A stretch of DNA of 64,000 nt from Marinobacter sp. S0848L. GTDB taxonomy: Bacteria > Pseudomonadota > Gammaproteobacteria > Pseudomonadales > Oleiphilaceae. Positions 1 to 10,172 of the stretch are shown here, piece by piece. The notes beneath the pieces are model-generated. The model was not told the DNA's origin, searched no databases, and saw only the letters and a program-made list of their open reading frames with translations. The position numbers were made by a program, and so were the translations under genes. The stretch is taken from the NCBI RefSeq assembly GCF_023016065.1, contig NZ_JALKAQ010000008.1, positions 62,001 to 126,000 of the forward strand. The letters run 5' to 3'. The number at the start of each line of letters is the position of its first letter. The stretch's first letter is position 1.

Positions 1-2538
1 CAGACGGAAACCGGGGGCAGGGCGCTTGTCGGGCCTGCAGCTGCAATCCTCTTCATTATTCCAGTGTGCTGGTCTTTGTTTCAGCTTTGGATTGCATCAC
101 CACTTCCGTTCATTCTGAATTTCGGCATCTTCAACTCTACAGAAGCGCGTTCGATCCATTTGGCATTCGCTGTATTTTTGGCGTTTTCTGCATTCCCCAT
201 GATCAAGGGGGTGCATACCACCAAAGTGCCCATTTACGATTGGATCCTGGCAGCGGCAGCGGCGGCTGCAGCCTCTTATTTATACGTTTTCTATGATCAA
301 CTGGCCCAACGCCCGGGTGCGCCCATTACTCAGGACCTCTGGGTTGCGCTGGGTGGTTTGGTTTTACTGTTGGAAGCAACTCGTCGGGCCCTTGGGCTTC
401 CGTTAACGGTTGTGGCGGCAGTGTTCATCGGGTATTCACTGGCTGGCCCCTATATGCCAGATGTGATTTCTCACAAAGGCGTAAGCCTTAACAAACTGGC
501 CTCGCACCAATGGTTGGGGACTGAAGGTGTCTTTGGCGTTGCTTTGGGCGTTTCAACCAGTTTTGTTTTCTTGTTTGTGCTCTTTGGTGCATTGCTGGAG
601 CGTGCGGGCGCGGGTAATTACTTTATTAAAGTTGCCTACGCCATGCTTGGTCACATGAAAGGCGGCCCCGCAAAGGCGGCTGTTGTTTCCAGTGGTCTTA
701 GTGGTGTCATTTCCGGTTCATCCATCGCCAACGTGGTGACGACGGGTACGTTTACCATCCCTTTGATGAAACGTGTTGGTTTTCCGGCGACGAAGGCCGG
801 TGCTGTTGAGGTGGCGGCTTCCACCAATGGCCAGCTAACACCGCCCATTATGGGCGCAGCAGCCTTTCTGATGGTGGAATATGTAGGCATCTCCTACCTG
901 GAAGTTATCAAACACGCGATTCTACCGGCGTTGATCTCTTACGTCGCTTTGGTTTATATCGTGCACCTTGAGGCCTGTAAGCTGAAGATGCAGGGCATTG
1001 AGCGCTTGAACCGCCCAACGCTGGCGCAGCGCATGCTGAACTGGGTGGTGGTCTTGCTCGGGTTGTGCGCGCTGACCGCGGTGGTCTATTACGGCATTGG
1101 CTGGACGAAAGAATACCTGGGCGCTGCGGCAATATGGGTGTTAGGCGGTGCCTTGTTGCTGAGTTACGTGGGTTTGATTGCCTACGCGACCAAATTCCCC
1201 GAACTGGAGGTGGACGATCCGGACGAGGATATGGGTGAGCTTCCGGAGGTGGGGCCCACGGTCAAAACCGGCTTGTATTATCTGTTGCCAGTTGTAGTGC
1301 TTGTCTGGTGTCTGACGGTTGAGCGTTTTTCTCCGCAGCTTTCCGCTTTCTGGGCAACCTTGTTCATGATTTTTATCGTCATAACCCAGCGCCCGTTGAA
1401 GGCTTTCTTCCGCAAGCACGGCGGCCTGATGAGCGAGTTCGTTGGTGGCATCTCAGACCTCTTTCACTCCCTGGCGACCGGTGGGCGAAACATGGTTGGC
1501 ATCGGTGTGGCCACGGCAACAGCGGGTATTGTGGTGGGCACGGTTACCCTGACCGGCATCGGGTTGGTCATGACCCAGTTCGTGGAGTTCTTGTCAGGCG
1601 GTAATCTGCTGCTGATGCTCATGTTCACGGCAGTGATCAGCCTGGTGCTGGGTATGGGGTTGCCTACCACAGCGAACTACATCGTCGTGTCTACCTTGAT
1701 GGCACCGGTTATTGTCACCTTGGGCGCACAGAATGGCTTGTTGGTGCCGCTTATTGCGGTGCATCTGTTCGTGTTCTACTTCGGGATACTGGCGGATGAT
1801 ACGCCGCCCGTGGGGTTGGCCGCCTATGCGGCGGCCGCGATATCCGGAGCAGATCCAATACGCACGGGTGTTCAAGGCTTCACCTACGACATTCGTACCG
1901 CGATCTTACCGTTCATGTTCATTTTCAACACGCAGTTGTTGTTGATCGGGCTGACGGGCTGGTTTGATCTGTTGGTCACCATAGCCAGTGCGGTCACGGC
2001 AATGCTGGTGTTCTCGGCAGCCACGCAAGGCTTCTGGTTCACTCGCACCCGTTGGTGGGAGACGATCGCGCTGTTGCTGATCACCTTCGCGCTGTTCCGC
2101 CCGGGTTTCTTCTGGGATATGGTCTATCCGCCCCACGAAGAAGTGCAGGGCGCAGCGATTATGGAGTACGTTGAAACGGCTCCGAAAGACGAAGAAGTCG
2201 TATTCAGAGTATCTGGAATGTCACTTGATGGCAGCGACGTAACCACCTACGTGCAGCTCGACATGCCCGCGGGAGACACCGGGGCAGAGCGGTTGGCCGC
2301 TGCGGGGCTTGAAGTTTCGGAGTTTGATGGCGCGTTGGCCGTAGATTTCGTCAACTTCGGTAGTCCGGCTGAAAAAGCTGGCATTCAGTTTGGTTGGACC
2401 ATTGAAGCGGTTCAGGCCAAGTTGGATCGACCGCCGAGGGAGTTGGTGTTTATACCGGCTCTGCTCCTGCTCGGGTTTGTCGCTTACGGCCAGCTCAGGC
2501 GAAAGGCCAAAGAAGAGGCGCAACCGCAGCCGGCTTAA
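1..2538 (+). CDS. TRAP transporter fused permease (DctQM type), 5' end missing
   Basis: The reading frame is open to the first base of the window, so the start lies outside; at least 845 residues are visible. The protein is a chain of hydrophobic segments typical of fused TRAP permeases (4-TM plus 12-TM subunits in one chain), with conserved family blocks such as SSGLSGVISGSSIANVV and GMGLPTTANYIV. These secondary transporters use an ion gradient and a periplasmic binding protein to import organic acids or similar solutes; the binding-protein gene is probably just upstream, out of view. The C-terminal 130 or so residues resemble the DUF3394 tail, including a PDZ-like stretch (DFVNFGSPAEKAGIQ) before a last membrane helix. 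A terminator follows 30 bases after the stop. The substrate cannot be told from sequence. Confidence 0.9.
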   Translation, partial: QTETGGRALVGPAAAILFIIPVCWSLFQLWIASPLPFILNFGIFNSTEARSIHLAFAVFLAFSAFPMIKGVHTTKVPIYDWILAAAAAAAASYLYVFYDQLAQRPGAPITQDLWVALGGLVLLLEATRRALGLPLTVVAAVFIGYSLAGPYMPDVISHKGVSLNKLASHQWLGTEGVFGVALGVSTSFVFLFVLFGALLERAGAGNYFIKVAYAMLGHMKGGPAKAAVVSSGLSGVISGSSIANVVTTGTFTIPLMKRVGFPATKAGAVEVAASTNGQLTPPIMGAAAFLMVEYVGISYLEVIKHAILPALISYVALVYIVHLEACKLKMQGIERLNRPTLAQRMLNWVVVLLGLCALTAVVYYGIGWTKEYLGAAAIWVLGGALLLSYVGLIAYATKFPELEVDDPDEDMGELPEVGPTVKTGLYYLLPVVVLVWCLTVERFSPQLSAFWATLFMIFIVITQRPLKAFFRKHGGLMSEFVGGISDLFHSLATGGRNMVGIGVATATAGIVVGTVTLTGIGLVMTQFVEFLSGGNLLLMLMFTAVISLVLGMGLPTTANYIVVSTLMAPVIVTLGAQNGLLVPLIAVHLFVFYFGILADDTPPVGLAAYAAAAISGADPIRTGVQGFTYDIRTAILPFMFIFNTQLLLIGLTGWFDLLVTIASAVTAMLVFSAATQGFWFTRTRWWETIALLLITFALFRPGFFWDMVYPPHEEVQGAAIMEYVETAPKDEEVVFRVSGMSLDGSDVTTYVQLDMPAGDTGAERLAAAGLEVSEFDGALAVDFVNFGSPAEKAGIQFGWTIEAVQAKLDRPPRELVFIPALLLLGFVAYGQLRRKAKEEAQPQPA

Positions 2539-2567
2539 ATTCAAGGGTAGGTTGGTGTTAGTAGAAG

Positions 2568-2592
2568 CCCGGCATTGTTGCCGGGCTTTTTT
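2568..2592 (+). terminator. Rho-independent terminator after the TRAP permease
   Basis: The inverted repeat AAGCCCGGCA / TGCCGGGCTT, with only a few bases of loop, is followed directly by a run of T. It separates the transporter gene from the thrS block. Confidence 0.85.
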
Positions 2593-2617
2593 CTGTTAAA
2601 CTCGCCCTCAAATCGGC

Positions 2618-2670
2618 CCGCGGTTTGTGTCGCGGAGGCTGACAACCATGTGATCTTTGGTATAGATCAC
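2618..2670 (+). promoter_or_regulatory. thrS leader: anticodon-arm mimic (translational operator)
   Basis: At 2650-2670 the leader holds a perfect 7-bp stem (GTGATCT / AGATCAC) closing a 7-base loop TTGGTAT. Read as an anticodon loop this is U32 U33 GGU A37 U38, i.e. the anticodon of tRNA-Thr(GGU) with the universal U33 and a purine 37. A second hairpin, CCGCG / CGCGG, lies just upstream (2618-2635). In E. coli, ThrRS represses its own translation by binding leader domains that mimic tRNA-Thr. The arrangement here, 28 bases before the thrS ATG, fits such an operator. The structure is read directly from sequence; the function is inferred. Confidence 0.7.
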
Positions 2671-2698
2671 CGCTGAGAAAAACCATCAGGAGAATTCC

Positions 2699-4624
2699 AT
2701 GCCCGTCATTACCCTGCCAGATGGCAGTCACCGCAGTTTTGCAGAACCCGTTACCGTACACGACGTTGCCGCCGATATTGGTGCAGGCCTGGCGAAAGCC
2801 GCCCTGGCAGGCAAGGTGGATGGCCAGCTCGTAGATACCAGTTATTTGATTGAGAAAGATGCTGAACTGGCGATCGTAACGGAGCGTGATGAAGACGGCG
2901 TGGACGTTGTCCGCCACTCGACCGCGCACCTGCTGGCGATGGCGGTCAAAGAGCTGTTCCCGGAAGCGCAGGTGACGATCGGCCCCGTGGTAGACAACGG
3001 TTTCTACTACGACTTCAAATACGACCGTCCGTTTACTAATGAGGACCTGGCGCGAATTGAAAAGCGCATGGAAGAGCTGGCGAAGCAGGATATTCCGGTT
3101 TCCCGTTCTGTTATGTCCCGGGAAGACGCGGTCAAGCTGTTTGAAGAAATGGGCGAAGAGTACAAAGTCCAGATCATCGAAGACATTCCCGGTGATGAGG
3201 ATCTGTCGTTCTATCGGCAGGGTGATTTCATTGACTTGTGCCGTGGCCCTCACGTGCCAAGCACGGGCAAGTTGAAAGCGTTCAAGCTGACCAAAGTGGC
3301 GGGCGCCTTCTGGCGTGGTGACCACAACAATGAGCAGTTGCAGCGTGTTTACGGCACCGCTTGGGGCAACAAGAAAGATCTTAAGGCTTACCTGAATCGT
3401 CTGGAAGAAGCGGAAAAGCGTGACCACCGCAAAATTGGTAAGAAGCTGAAGCTGTTCCATATGCAGGAAGAGTCCCCGGGCATGGTGTTCTGGCACCCGG
3501 ACGGCTGGTCGCTGTATCAGGAAATCGAACAGTACATGCGCGGCAAACTGCGCAATCACGGCTATCAGGAAATCAAAACGCCGCAGGTGGTTTCCCGCAC
3601 GCTGTGGGAAAAGTCCGGGCACTGGGACAAGTTCTCGGATGCCATGTTTACCACAGAGTCCGAGAAGCACGATTACGCGATCAAACCTATGAACTGCCCC
3701 TGCCACGTGCAGGTGTTTAACCAGGGGCTGAAGAGTTACAAAGATTTGCCGCTGCGTCTGGCAGAGTTTGGCTCGTGCCACCGAAACGAAGCGTCGGGTG
3801 CGTTGCACGGTTTGATGCGGGTTCGTGGCTTCACTCAGGACGATGCGCATATTTTCTGTGAAGAAGATGCGATTCAGGAAGAGGTGTCGGCGTTTATCCA
3901 CCTCTTGCACGAGGTTTATGAAGACTTCGGTTTCTCTGAAATCCTTTACAAGCTGTCAACCCGTCCGGAAAAACGGGTGGGTTCTGACGAAGTATGGGAT
4001 AAGTCCGAGGCGGCTCTTGAAGAAGCTCTGAACCGTGCCGGTGTTGACTGGGAATTGCTGCCGGGTGAAGGTGCGTTCTACGGTCCGAAAATCGAGTTCT
4101 CTCTGAAAGACTGCATCGGCCGAGTTTGGCAGTGCGGTACGATTCAGGTAGATTTCTCAATGCCCGGTCGTTTGGGTGCCCAGTATGTGGCCGATAATTC
4201 CGAGCGGAAAACGCCGGTTATGTTGCATCGCGCCGTTCTCGGGTCTTTTGAGCGATTTATCGGTATACTGATCGAAGAATACGAAGGTGCGTTCCCCACC
4301 TGGTTGGCCCCAACACAAATTGCGGTGCTGAATATCACCGATAATCAGCGTGATTACTGTGAAAAATTGGCCAAAAAATGGGATTCTTTGGGATATCGGG
4401 TAAATGCTGACTTGAGAAACGAGAAGATCGGCTTTAAAATCCGCGAGCATACTCTTAACAAGGTTCCCTACCTTGTCGTTGTGGGCGACAAGGAAATCGA
4501 AAACAATGCGGTTGCCGTGCGTACCCGCAAAGGTGAAGATTTAGGGACCTTATCGCTTGAAGCGTTTGAGCAGCTGTTGGCTGCCGACATTGAACGCAAA
4601 GGCAAAACTGAAACGGAGATCTAA
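2699..4624 (+). CDS. thrS: Threonyl-tRNA synthetase
   Basis: Charges tRNA-Thr with threonine in the cytoplasm and edits mischarged serine. At 641 residues it matches the usual length (E. coli 642). In order: N-terminal TGS domain (about 1-60), the editing domain starting with the HSTAHLL histidine motif, the class II catalytic core with the zinc-binding MNCPCH region, motif 2 ([13 protein letters not shown]...[11 protein letters not shown]) and motif 3 ([14 protein letters not shown]), and the anticodon-binding domain at the C-terminus. The ATG follows an AGGAG box. The stop overlaps the proposed infC start by one base, so the two are probably translationally linked. The leader carries a tRNA-Thr-like hairpin suggesting autoregulation. 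Confidence 0.98.
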   Translation: MPVITLPDGSHRSFAEPVTVHDVAADIGAGLAKAALAGKVDGQLVDTSYLIEKDAELAIVTERDEDGVDVVRHSTAHLLAMAVKELFPEAQVTIGPVVDNGFYYDFKYDRPFTNEDLARIEKRMEELAKQDIPVSRSVMSREDAVKLFEEMGEEYKVQIIEDIPGDEDLSFYRQGDFIDLCRGPHVPSTGKLKAFKLTKVAGAFWRGDHNNEQLQRVYGTAWGNKKDLKAYLNRLEEAEKRDHRKIGKKLKLFHMQEESPGMVFWHPDGWSLYQEIEQYMRGKLRNHGYQEIKTPQVVSRTLWEKSGHWDKFSDAMFTTESEKHDYAIKPMNCPCHVQVFNQGLKSYKDLPLRLAEFGSCHRNEASGALHGLMRVRGFTQDDAHIFCEEDAIQEEVSAFIHLLHEVYEDFGFSEILYKLSTRPEKRVGSDEVWDKSEAALEEALNRAGVDWELLPGEGAFYGPKIEFSLKDCIGRVWQCGTIQVDFSMPGRLGAQYVADNSERKTPVMLHRAVLGSFERFIGILIEEYEGAFPTWLAPTQIAVLNITDNQRDYCEKLAKKWDSLGYRVNADLRNEKIGFKIREHTLNKVPYLVVVGDKEIENNAVAVRTRKGEDLGTLSLEAFEQLLAADIERKGKTETEI

Positions 4625-5163
4625 TTATTAAACAGCGAGCGAATCGGGGGCGTACTCCAAAAGCGCCTATCAATGAGAATATTGACGCAACTGAAGTCCG
4701 CTTGATCGATGCCGAAGGCAATCAGGTTGGTGTTGTTCCAATTGAGGACGCTCTTCGCATGGCGGAAGAAGCGACACTTGATCTGGTGCAGGTTACGGAT
4801 TCCGATCCGATCGTCTGTAAAATAATGGACTACGGCAAGAAAATCTTCGAAGAGAAGAAGGCGAAAGCGGCTGCCAAGAAAAAGCAGAAGCAGACGCAGG
4901 TCAAAGAGCTTAAGTTCCGTCCAGGAACTGAAGAAGGGGATTATCAGGTAAAACTACGCAACCTGGTACGTTTCCTTGAAGCCGGGGACCGCGGCAAGAT
5001 CACTATCCGTTTCCGGGGCCGTGAGATGGCACACCAAGAAATTGGTATGAAGCTCATGAACCGAATCGAAGCGGATATTGAAGAGCTTGCATCGGTAGAA
5101 ATGCGGCCGAAAATGGAAGGCCGGCAGATGACCATGATTGTGGCTCCCCGCAAAAAGAAGTGA
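4624..5163 (+). CDS. infC: Translation initiation factor IF-3 (AUU start)
   Basis: IF-3 binds the 30S subunit, keeps it apart from 50S and checks start-codon selection. The first ATG in frame (4702) would remove the conserved N-terminal block ([16 protein letters not shown]...), so the start must be upstream. The only candidates after the thrS stop are ATT at 4624 and ATT at 4627. A GGAG box at 4615-4618 suits both, with 5 or 8 bases of spacing. I chose 4624, giving 179 residues, close to the E. coli length of 180. Family hallmarks [22 protein letters not shown] and FRGREMAHQ are present. IF-3 discriminates against AUU, so this start is the classical basis of infC autoregulation. Confidence 0.92.
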   Translation: MIKQRANRGRTPKAPINENIDATEVRLIDAEGNQVGVVPIEDALRMAEEATLDLVQVTDSDPIVCKIMDYGKKIFEEKKAKAAAKKKQKQTQVKELKFRPGTEEGDYQVKLRNLVRFLEAGDRGKITIRFRGREMAHQEIGMKLMNRIEADIEELASVEMRPKMEGRQMTMIVAPRKKK

Positions 5164-5181
5164 ACCTGATCCAATGATGGG

Positions 5182-5207
5182 TCCCCCGCATTAGCGGGGG
5201 ATTTGTC
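5182..5207 (+). terminator. Hairpin between infC and rpmI (attenuator or terminator)
   Basis: An 8-bp perfect stem TCCCCCGC / GCGGGGGA closes an ATTA loop and is followed by a short T-rich stretch (TTTGTCGTT). The T tract is weak, so it may only partly stop transcription into rpmI-rplT. Confidence 0.55.
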
Positions 5208-5257
5208 GTTCAGGGGCACAATTGTTTTTCCTAAAATAGAATGCGGAGTTTTAAAAA

Positions 5258-5449
5258 ATGCCTAAGATGAAAACTAAGAGCGGAGCCACCAAGCGGTTCA
5301 AGAAAACCGCCACTGGCTTCAAGCACAAGCAGTCCTTCACCAGTCACATCCTGACCAAGAAGAGCCCTAAGCGTAAGCGTCAGCTGCGTGGCACCAAGCT
5401 GATTGCCAAGTCCGACGTGGCTTCAATCAAGCGCATGACGGCGTGCTGA
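5258..5449 (+). CDS. rpmI: 50S ribosomal protein L35
   Basis: A 63-residue, highly basic protein beginning [17 protein letters not shown], the conserved start of bacterial L35 (64-65 residues usually). It is a structural protein of the large ribosomal subunit. It lies between infC and rplT in the standard gammaproteobacterial order. GGAG upstream serves as ribosome binding site. Confidence 0.97.
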   Translation: MPKMKTKSGATKRFKKTATGFKHKQSFTSHILTKKSPKRKRQLRGTKLIAKSDVASIKRMTAC

Positions 5450-5499
5450 TTCAGCCGCTAACTTCTTGATCAAGTATATTAAGGTAGAAGGATAATAGT

Positions 5500-5853
5500 A
5501 TGGCTCGTGTAAAACGTGGCGTGGTAGCACGTCGTCGTCATAAGAAGATTCTCAAGCAGGCCAAGGGTTACTACGGCGCTCGTAGTCGTGTATTCCGCGT
5601 TGCCAAGCAAGCGGTTATCAAAGCCGGTCAGTACGCATACCGTGACCGTCGTAACCGTAAGCGTGCTTTCCGCGCTCTGTGGATCGCTCGTATCAACGCT
5701 GGTGCTCGTGCAAACGGTCTGTCTTACAGCCGTCTGATCGCTGGTCTGAAGAAAGCGAATGTTGAGATCGACCGTAAGGTTCTGGCTGACCTGGCCATGA
5801 ACGAGCAGCAGACTTTTGCTGTTATCGTTGAGAAGGCCAAAGCATCCCTGTGA
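5500..5853 (+). CDS. rplT: 50S ribosomal protein L20
   Basis: A 117-residue basic protein with the L20 signature ([20 protein letters not shown] at the start, then [13 protein letters not shown]). L20 binds 23S rRNA early in large-subunit assembly and, in enterobacteria, represses the rpmI-rplT mRNA. It follows rpmI by 50 bases. A strong terminator lies between it and pheS. Confidence 0.97.
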   Translation: MARVKRGVVARRRHKKILKQAKGYYGARSRVFRVAKQAVIKAGQYAYRDRRNRKRAFRALWIARINAGARANGLSYSRLIAGLKKANVEIDRKVLADLAMNEQQTFAVIVEKAKASL

Positions 5854-5922
5854 TCGCTTAAGCTCTTTCATCGATTACTGATCGATCAGGGCGCCTCATG
5901 AGTTCATGACGGCGCCTTCTGA

Positions 5923-6991
<1,069 letters not shown>

Positions 6992-7065
6992 GCCTCTGAA
7001 GGCTAAACGGCGCAAGCAAGTCTCCGAATCAACCGCATAAATGGCATCAGGACAAGGCTAGAACG

Positions 7066-9438
7066 ATGAAATTCAGTGAACAGTGGCTGCGAGAGTGGGT
7101 TAATCCGAGCATAGATTCCCAGGCATTGATGGACCAGATCACCATGGCGGGTCTGGAAGTAGACGGATTTGAACCGGTAGCCGGCGAATTTTCCGGTGTG
7201 ATCGTGGGTGAAGTGGTTTCCGTGGAAGCCCATCCGGATGCCGACAAACTGCGCGTTTGCCAAGTTAGCAATGGCGAAGAGACTGTACAGGTAGTGTGTG
7301 GTGCACCGAACGTACGTGAAGGACTAAAGGTGCCTTTCGCTGAGGTGGGTGCAGTCCTACCCGGCAACTTCAAAATCAAGAAAGCCAAACTGCGTGGCCA
7401 GCCCTCCCAAGGCATGCTGTGTTCCGAATCCGAATTGGCTCTGTCAGAAAGCCACGATGGCTTGATGGAACTGCCTGACGATGCTCCGGTTGGCCAAAGC
7501 ATGGTTGATTACCTCAAGCTGAACGACATCGCCATTGATGTTGATTTGACGCCCAACCGCAGTGATTGCTTGTCTATCAAAGGCTTGGCCCGCGAAGTGG
7601 GTGTATTGAACAGCCAGGTAGTGGAAGCCCCTGAAATCGAGCCGGTTGAGGCCGTTCATTCTGAGGTGCCGGCCATTCGCGTTGAAGCGCCGGAAGCTTG
7701 CCCCCGTTATCTGGGGCGCGTTCTGCGTAACGTAAACCTGAAGGCCGAAACGCCGTTGTGGATGCAGGAAAAACTGCGTCGTTCCGGCATTCGTTCCATT
7801 GATGCCGCCGTTGATGTCACTAATTACGTCATGTTGGAGTTAGGGCAGCCTCTACACGCATTCGATCGTGAAGAAATTTCAGGCGGGATTGTGGTTCGTA
7901 TGGCAAAGGCTGGCGAGAAGCTGGTGTTGCTGGACGGCCAGGAAGTCGAACTCACCGCTGAAACTCTGGTGATCGCCGATCACGACAAGCCGATCGCGAT
8001 TGCCGGTGTGATGGGCGGTGAGCACTCAGGCGTGAATGAAAAGACTCAGGATCTGGTCTTGGAGTCCGCCTATTTCGAACCCATTGCTATGGCCGGAAAG
8101 GCGCGTCACTACGGTTTGCATACCGACGCCTCTCACCGTTTTGAGCGCGGTGTTGATTACGAGCTGGCCCGCGAGGCAATGGAGCGTGCAACCCGTCTGC
8201 TGATGGATATTGTCGGTGGTGAGCCGGGTGATATTGTCGAAGTGGTCAGCTGGGAAGATCTGCCGAAAGCAAAAACCGTTGACCTGCGTGAGAAGCGCTT
8301 GGCCGACGTGCTGGGTTTGGCGATTGACCGTACTACGGTAGAAGAAATTCTGTCTCGGCTCGGTTTACGTGTAGAAAAACTTCTGAAGGATGGTTGGCGA
8401 ATCAGCGTACCCAGCTTCCGCCCCGATATTTCGATTGAAGAAGATTTGATTGAGGAAGTCGGTCGTATCTATGGCTACAACAACCTTCCGGTCACGGAGC
8501 CGACGGGTTCGTTAGGTTTGAGTGTTCGGGAAGAAGCGGTTCGGCCACTATCGGCGGTTCGCAACTTCTTTGTGGCTCAAGGCTATCAGGAAGCGATTAC
8601 TTACAGCTTTGTGGACCCCAAAGTTCAGCAGTTGATTGATCCTGATCGGGAAGGTATCGCTTTGGCGAACCCGATTTCCGCCGATCTTTCGGTTATGCGC
8701 ACCACGCTTTGGAGCGGCCTGATTAAAACGGTTCAGCACAACCAGAACCGTCAGCAGCCTCGCATCCGTTTGTTCGAAACGGGTCTTCGCTTTGTGAAAG
8801 ATGGCGACCAGATTGATCAACAGCCCATGCTGGCTGGCGTTGTGGTGGGTAACCAGACCCCTGAAAACTGGACCAACGGCCGCCGTGCGTCAGACTTCTT
8901 TGACGTGAAGGGTGAGCTGGAAAGTCTGTTCCAGGTACTCGGTATCGAGATCCAGTTCCGAGCAAGTCAGCACCCGGCATTGCACCCTGGACAAACCGCA
9001 GAGCTGTTGCGAGATGGCGAAAGTGTCGGCTGGTTGGGAACTTTGCACCCTCAAGTGCAGAAAAACCTTGAACTTAATGGCACGATTCTAATGTTTGAGC
9101 TATTCTTGAATTCGATCGTGACCGGATATGTGCCTAATTTCAAAGATGTTTCGAAATTCCCGGAAGTTCGAAGAGATTTGGCTATCATTATCGGAAGCGA
9201 AGTGTCGTTCGCTCAGGTTGAAGAAATAGCTCGTAAACAAGCCGGCGAACACCTGACAGATATGCGTGTGTTCGATGTCTATGAGGGCGAAAGCCTGGGA
9301 GAGGGCAATCGCAGTTTGGCTCTGAGCCTGTTTTGGCAGCATCCAGAGCGCACGCTGAATGAAGACGAAGTGCATACGCTCTTCAACGGGGTTATTGACT
9401 CCCTTAAAGAAGAGCTGGGGGCAACACTGAGGAGTTGA
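7066..9438 (+). CDS. pheT: Phenylalanyl-tRNA synthetase beta subunit
   Basis: The large subunit of PheRS, 790 residues (E. coli 795). In order: an N-terminal OB-fold tRNA-binding domain (about 40-150, with HPDADKLRVCQV), the B3/B4 editing domain, the B5 domain, the inactive class II-like core, and the ferredoxin-fold anticodon-binding domain at the C-terminus (KFPEVRRDLA...). It ends 3 bases before ihfA, so the two are co-transcribed as in other gammaproteobacteria. Confidence 0.98.
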   Translation: MKFSEQWLREWVNPSIDSQALMDQITMAGLEVDGFEPVAGEFSGVIVGEVVSVEAHPDADKLRVCQVSNGEETVQVVCGAPNVREGLKVPFAEVGAVLPGNFKIKKAKLRGQPSQGMLCSESELALSESHDGLMELPDDAPVGQSMVDYLKLNDIAIDVDLTPNRSDCLSIKGLAREVGVLNSQVVEAPEIEPVEAVHSEVPAIRVEAPEACPRYLGRVLRNVNLKAETPLWMQEKLRRSGIRSIDAAVDVTNYVMLELGQPLHAFDREEISGGIVVRMAKAGEKLVLLDGQEVELTAETLVIADHDKPIAIAGVMGGEHSGVNEKTQDLVLESAYFEPIAMAGKARHYGLHTDASHRFERGVDYELAREAMERATRLLMDIVGGEPGDIVEVVSWEDLPKAKTVDLREKRLADVLGLAIDRTTVEEILSRLGLRVEKLLKDGWRISVPSFRPDISIEEDLIEEVGRIYGYNNLPVTEPTGSLGLSVREEAVRPLSAVRNFFVAQGYQEAITYSFVDPKVQQLIDPDREGIALANPISADLSVMRTTLWSGLIKTVQHNQNRQQPRIRLFETGLRFVKDGDQIDQQPMLAGVVVGNQTPENWTNGRRASDFFDVKGELESLFQVLGIEIQFRASQHPALHPGQTAELLRDGESVGWLGTLHPQVQKNLELNGTILMFELFLNSIVTGYVPNFKDVSKFPEVRRDLAIIIGSEVSFAQVEEIARKQAGEHLTDMRVFDVYEGESLGEGNRSLALSLFWQHPERTLNEDEVHTLFNGVIDSLKEELGATLRS

Positions 9439-9441
9439 CGG

Positions 9442-9744
9442 ATGGCGGCTTTGACGAAAGCGGATATGGCAGAACGCTTGTACGAAGAGTTAGGTCTGAA
9501 CAAGCGGGAAGCCAAAGAAATGGTAGAAGCTTTCTTCGATGAAATCAGAGGTGCTCTCAGTCACAATGAGCAGGTGAAGTTGTCGGGATTCGGCAACTTT
9601 GACCTCCGTGACAAGAAGCAGCGCCCCGGACGAAACCCCAAAACGGGTGAAGAAATCCCGATCAGCGCCCGACGCGTCGTTACCTTCAGGCCCGGCCAAA
9701 AACTGAAACAAAAAGTAGAAACGTATGCTGGAACCGAGTCATAA
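9442..9744 (+). CDS. ihfA: Integration host factor subunit alpha
   Basis: A 100-residue member of the HU/IHF family; with IhfB it bends DNA at specific sites in nucleoid architecture, transcription and recombination. The DNA-intercalating arm motif [18 protein letters not shown] is intact. Position directly after pheT is diagnostic for the alpha subunit. The last 20 bases overlap the next gene. Confidence 0.97.
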   Translation: MAALTKADMAERLYEELGLNKREAKEMVEAFFDEIRGALSHNEQVKLSGFGNFDLRDKKQRPGRNPKTGEEIPISARRVVTFRPGQKLKQKVETYAGTES

Positions 9745-10090
9745 CAACGAGCTTCCCGTTATTCCCGGGAAACGCTATTTCACCATTGGTGAAGTTGCAG
9801 AGCTGTGTGCGGTCAAAGCACACGTATTGAGGTATTGGGAGCAAGAGTTCCCGCAGCTCTCGCCGGTCAAGCGCCGGGGTAACCGCCGTTACTACCAGCG
9901 TGCTGACGTGATCACTATTCGTCAGATTCGTAGTCTGCTTTATGATCAGGGCTACACCATTGGTGGTGCCAAGCAAAAGTTGAGCAGCTCTGAGGTGAAA
10001 GACGATACCTCACAGTACAAGCAATTGATCCGGCAAATGATTACCGAACTGGAAGAAGTCTTGGATGTGTTGAACGCTCCAGCCAAGTAA
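9725..10090 (+). CDS. MerR-family transcriptional regulator (post-ihfA type)
   Basis: A 121-residue protein with an N-terminal winged-helix MerR domain ([39 protein letters not shown]) and a short helical C-terminus, without metal-binding cysteines. It overlaps ihfA by 20 bases, suggesting translational coupling. This small regulator is widely conserved directly after ihfA; its role is not established. A terminator follows. Confidence 0.9.
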   Translation: MLEPSHNNELPVIPGKRYFTIGEVAELCAVKAHVLRYWEQEFPQLSPVKRRGNRRYYQRADVITIRQIRSLLYDQGYTIGGAKQKLSSSEVKDDTSQYKQLIRQMITELEEVLDVLNAPAK

Positions 10091-10118
10091 TCGGAAGAAG
10101 ATCAAAATCGCTGAACAT

Positions 10119-10153
10119 AAAAAAACCGAGGCGCGAAAACGTCTCGGTTTTTT
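10119..10153 (+). terminator. Terminator after the pheST-ihfA-merR operon
   Basis: The inverted repeat AAAAAACCGAG / CTCGGTTTTTT is A-rich on one side and T-rich on the other, so it can work in both directions. It separates the plus-strand operon from the convergent glycerate kinase gene. Confidence 0.85.
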
Positions 10154-10172
10154 GCTTTATAACTGTGGTTCA

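Noticed and set aside
2558-3910. 450-codon open frame on the minus strand over thrS
   Set aside because: It lies fully opposite the intact thrS gene, has no ribosome binding site or recognisable motifs, and its residue pattern is that of an antisense shadow.
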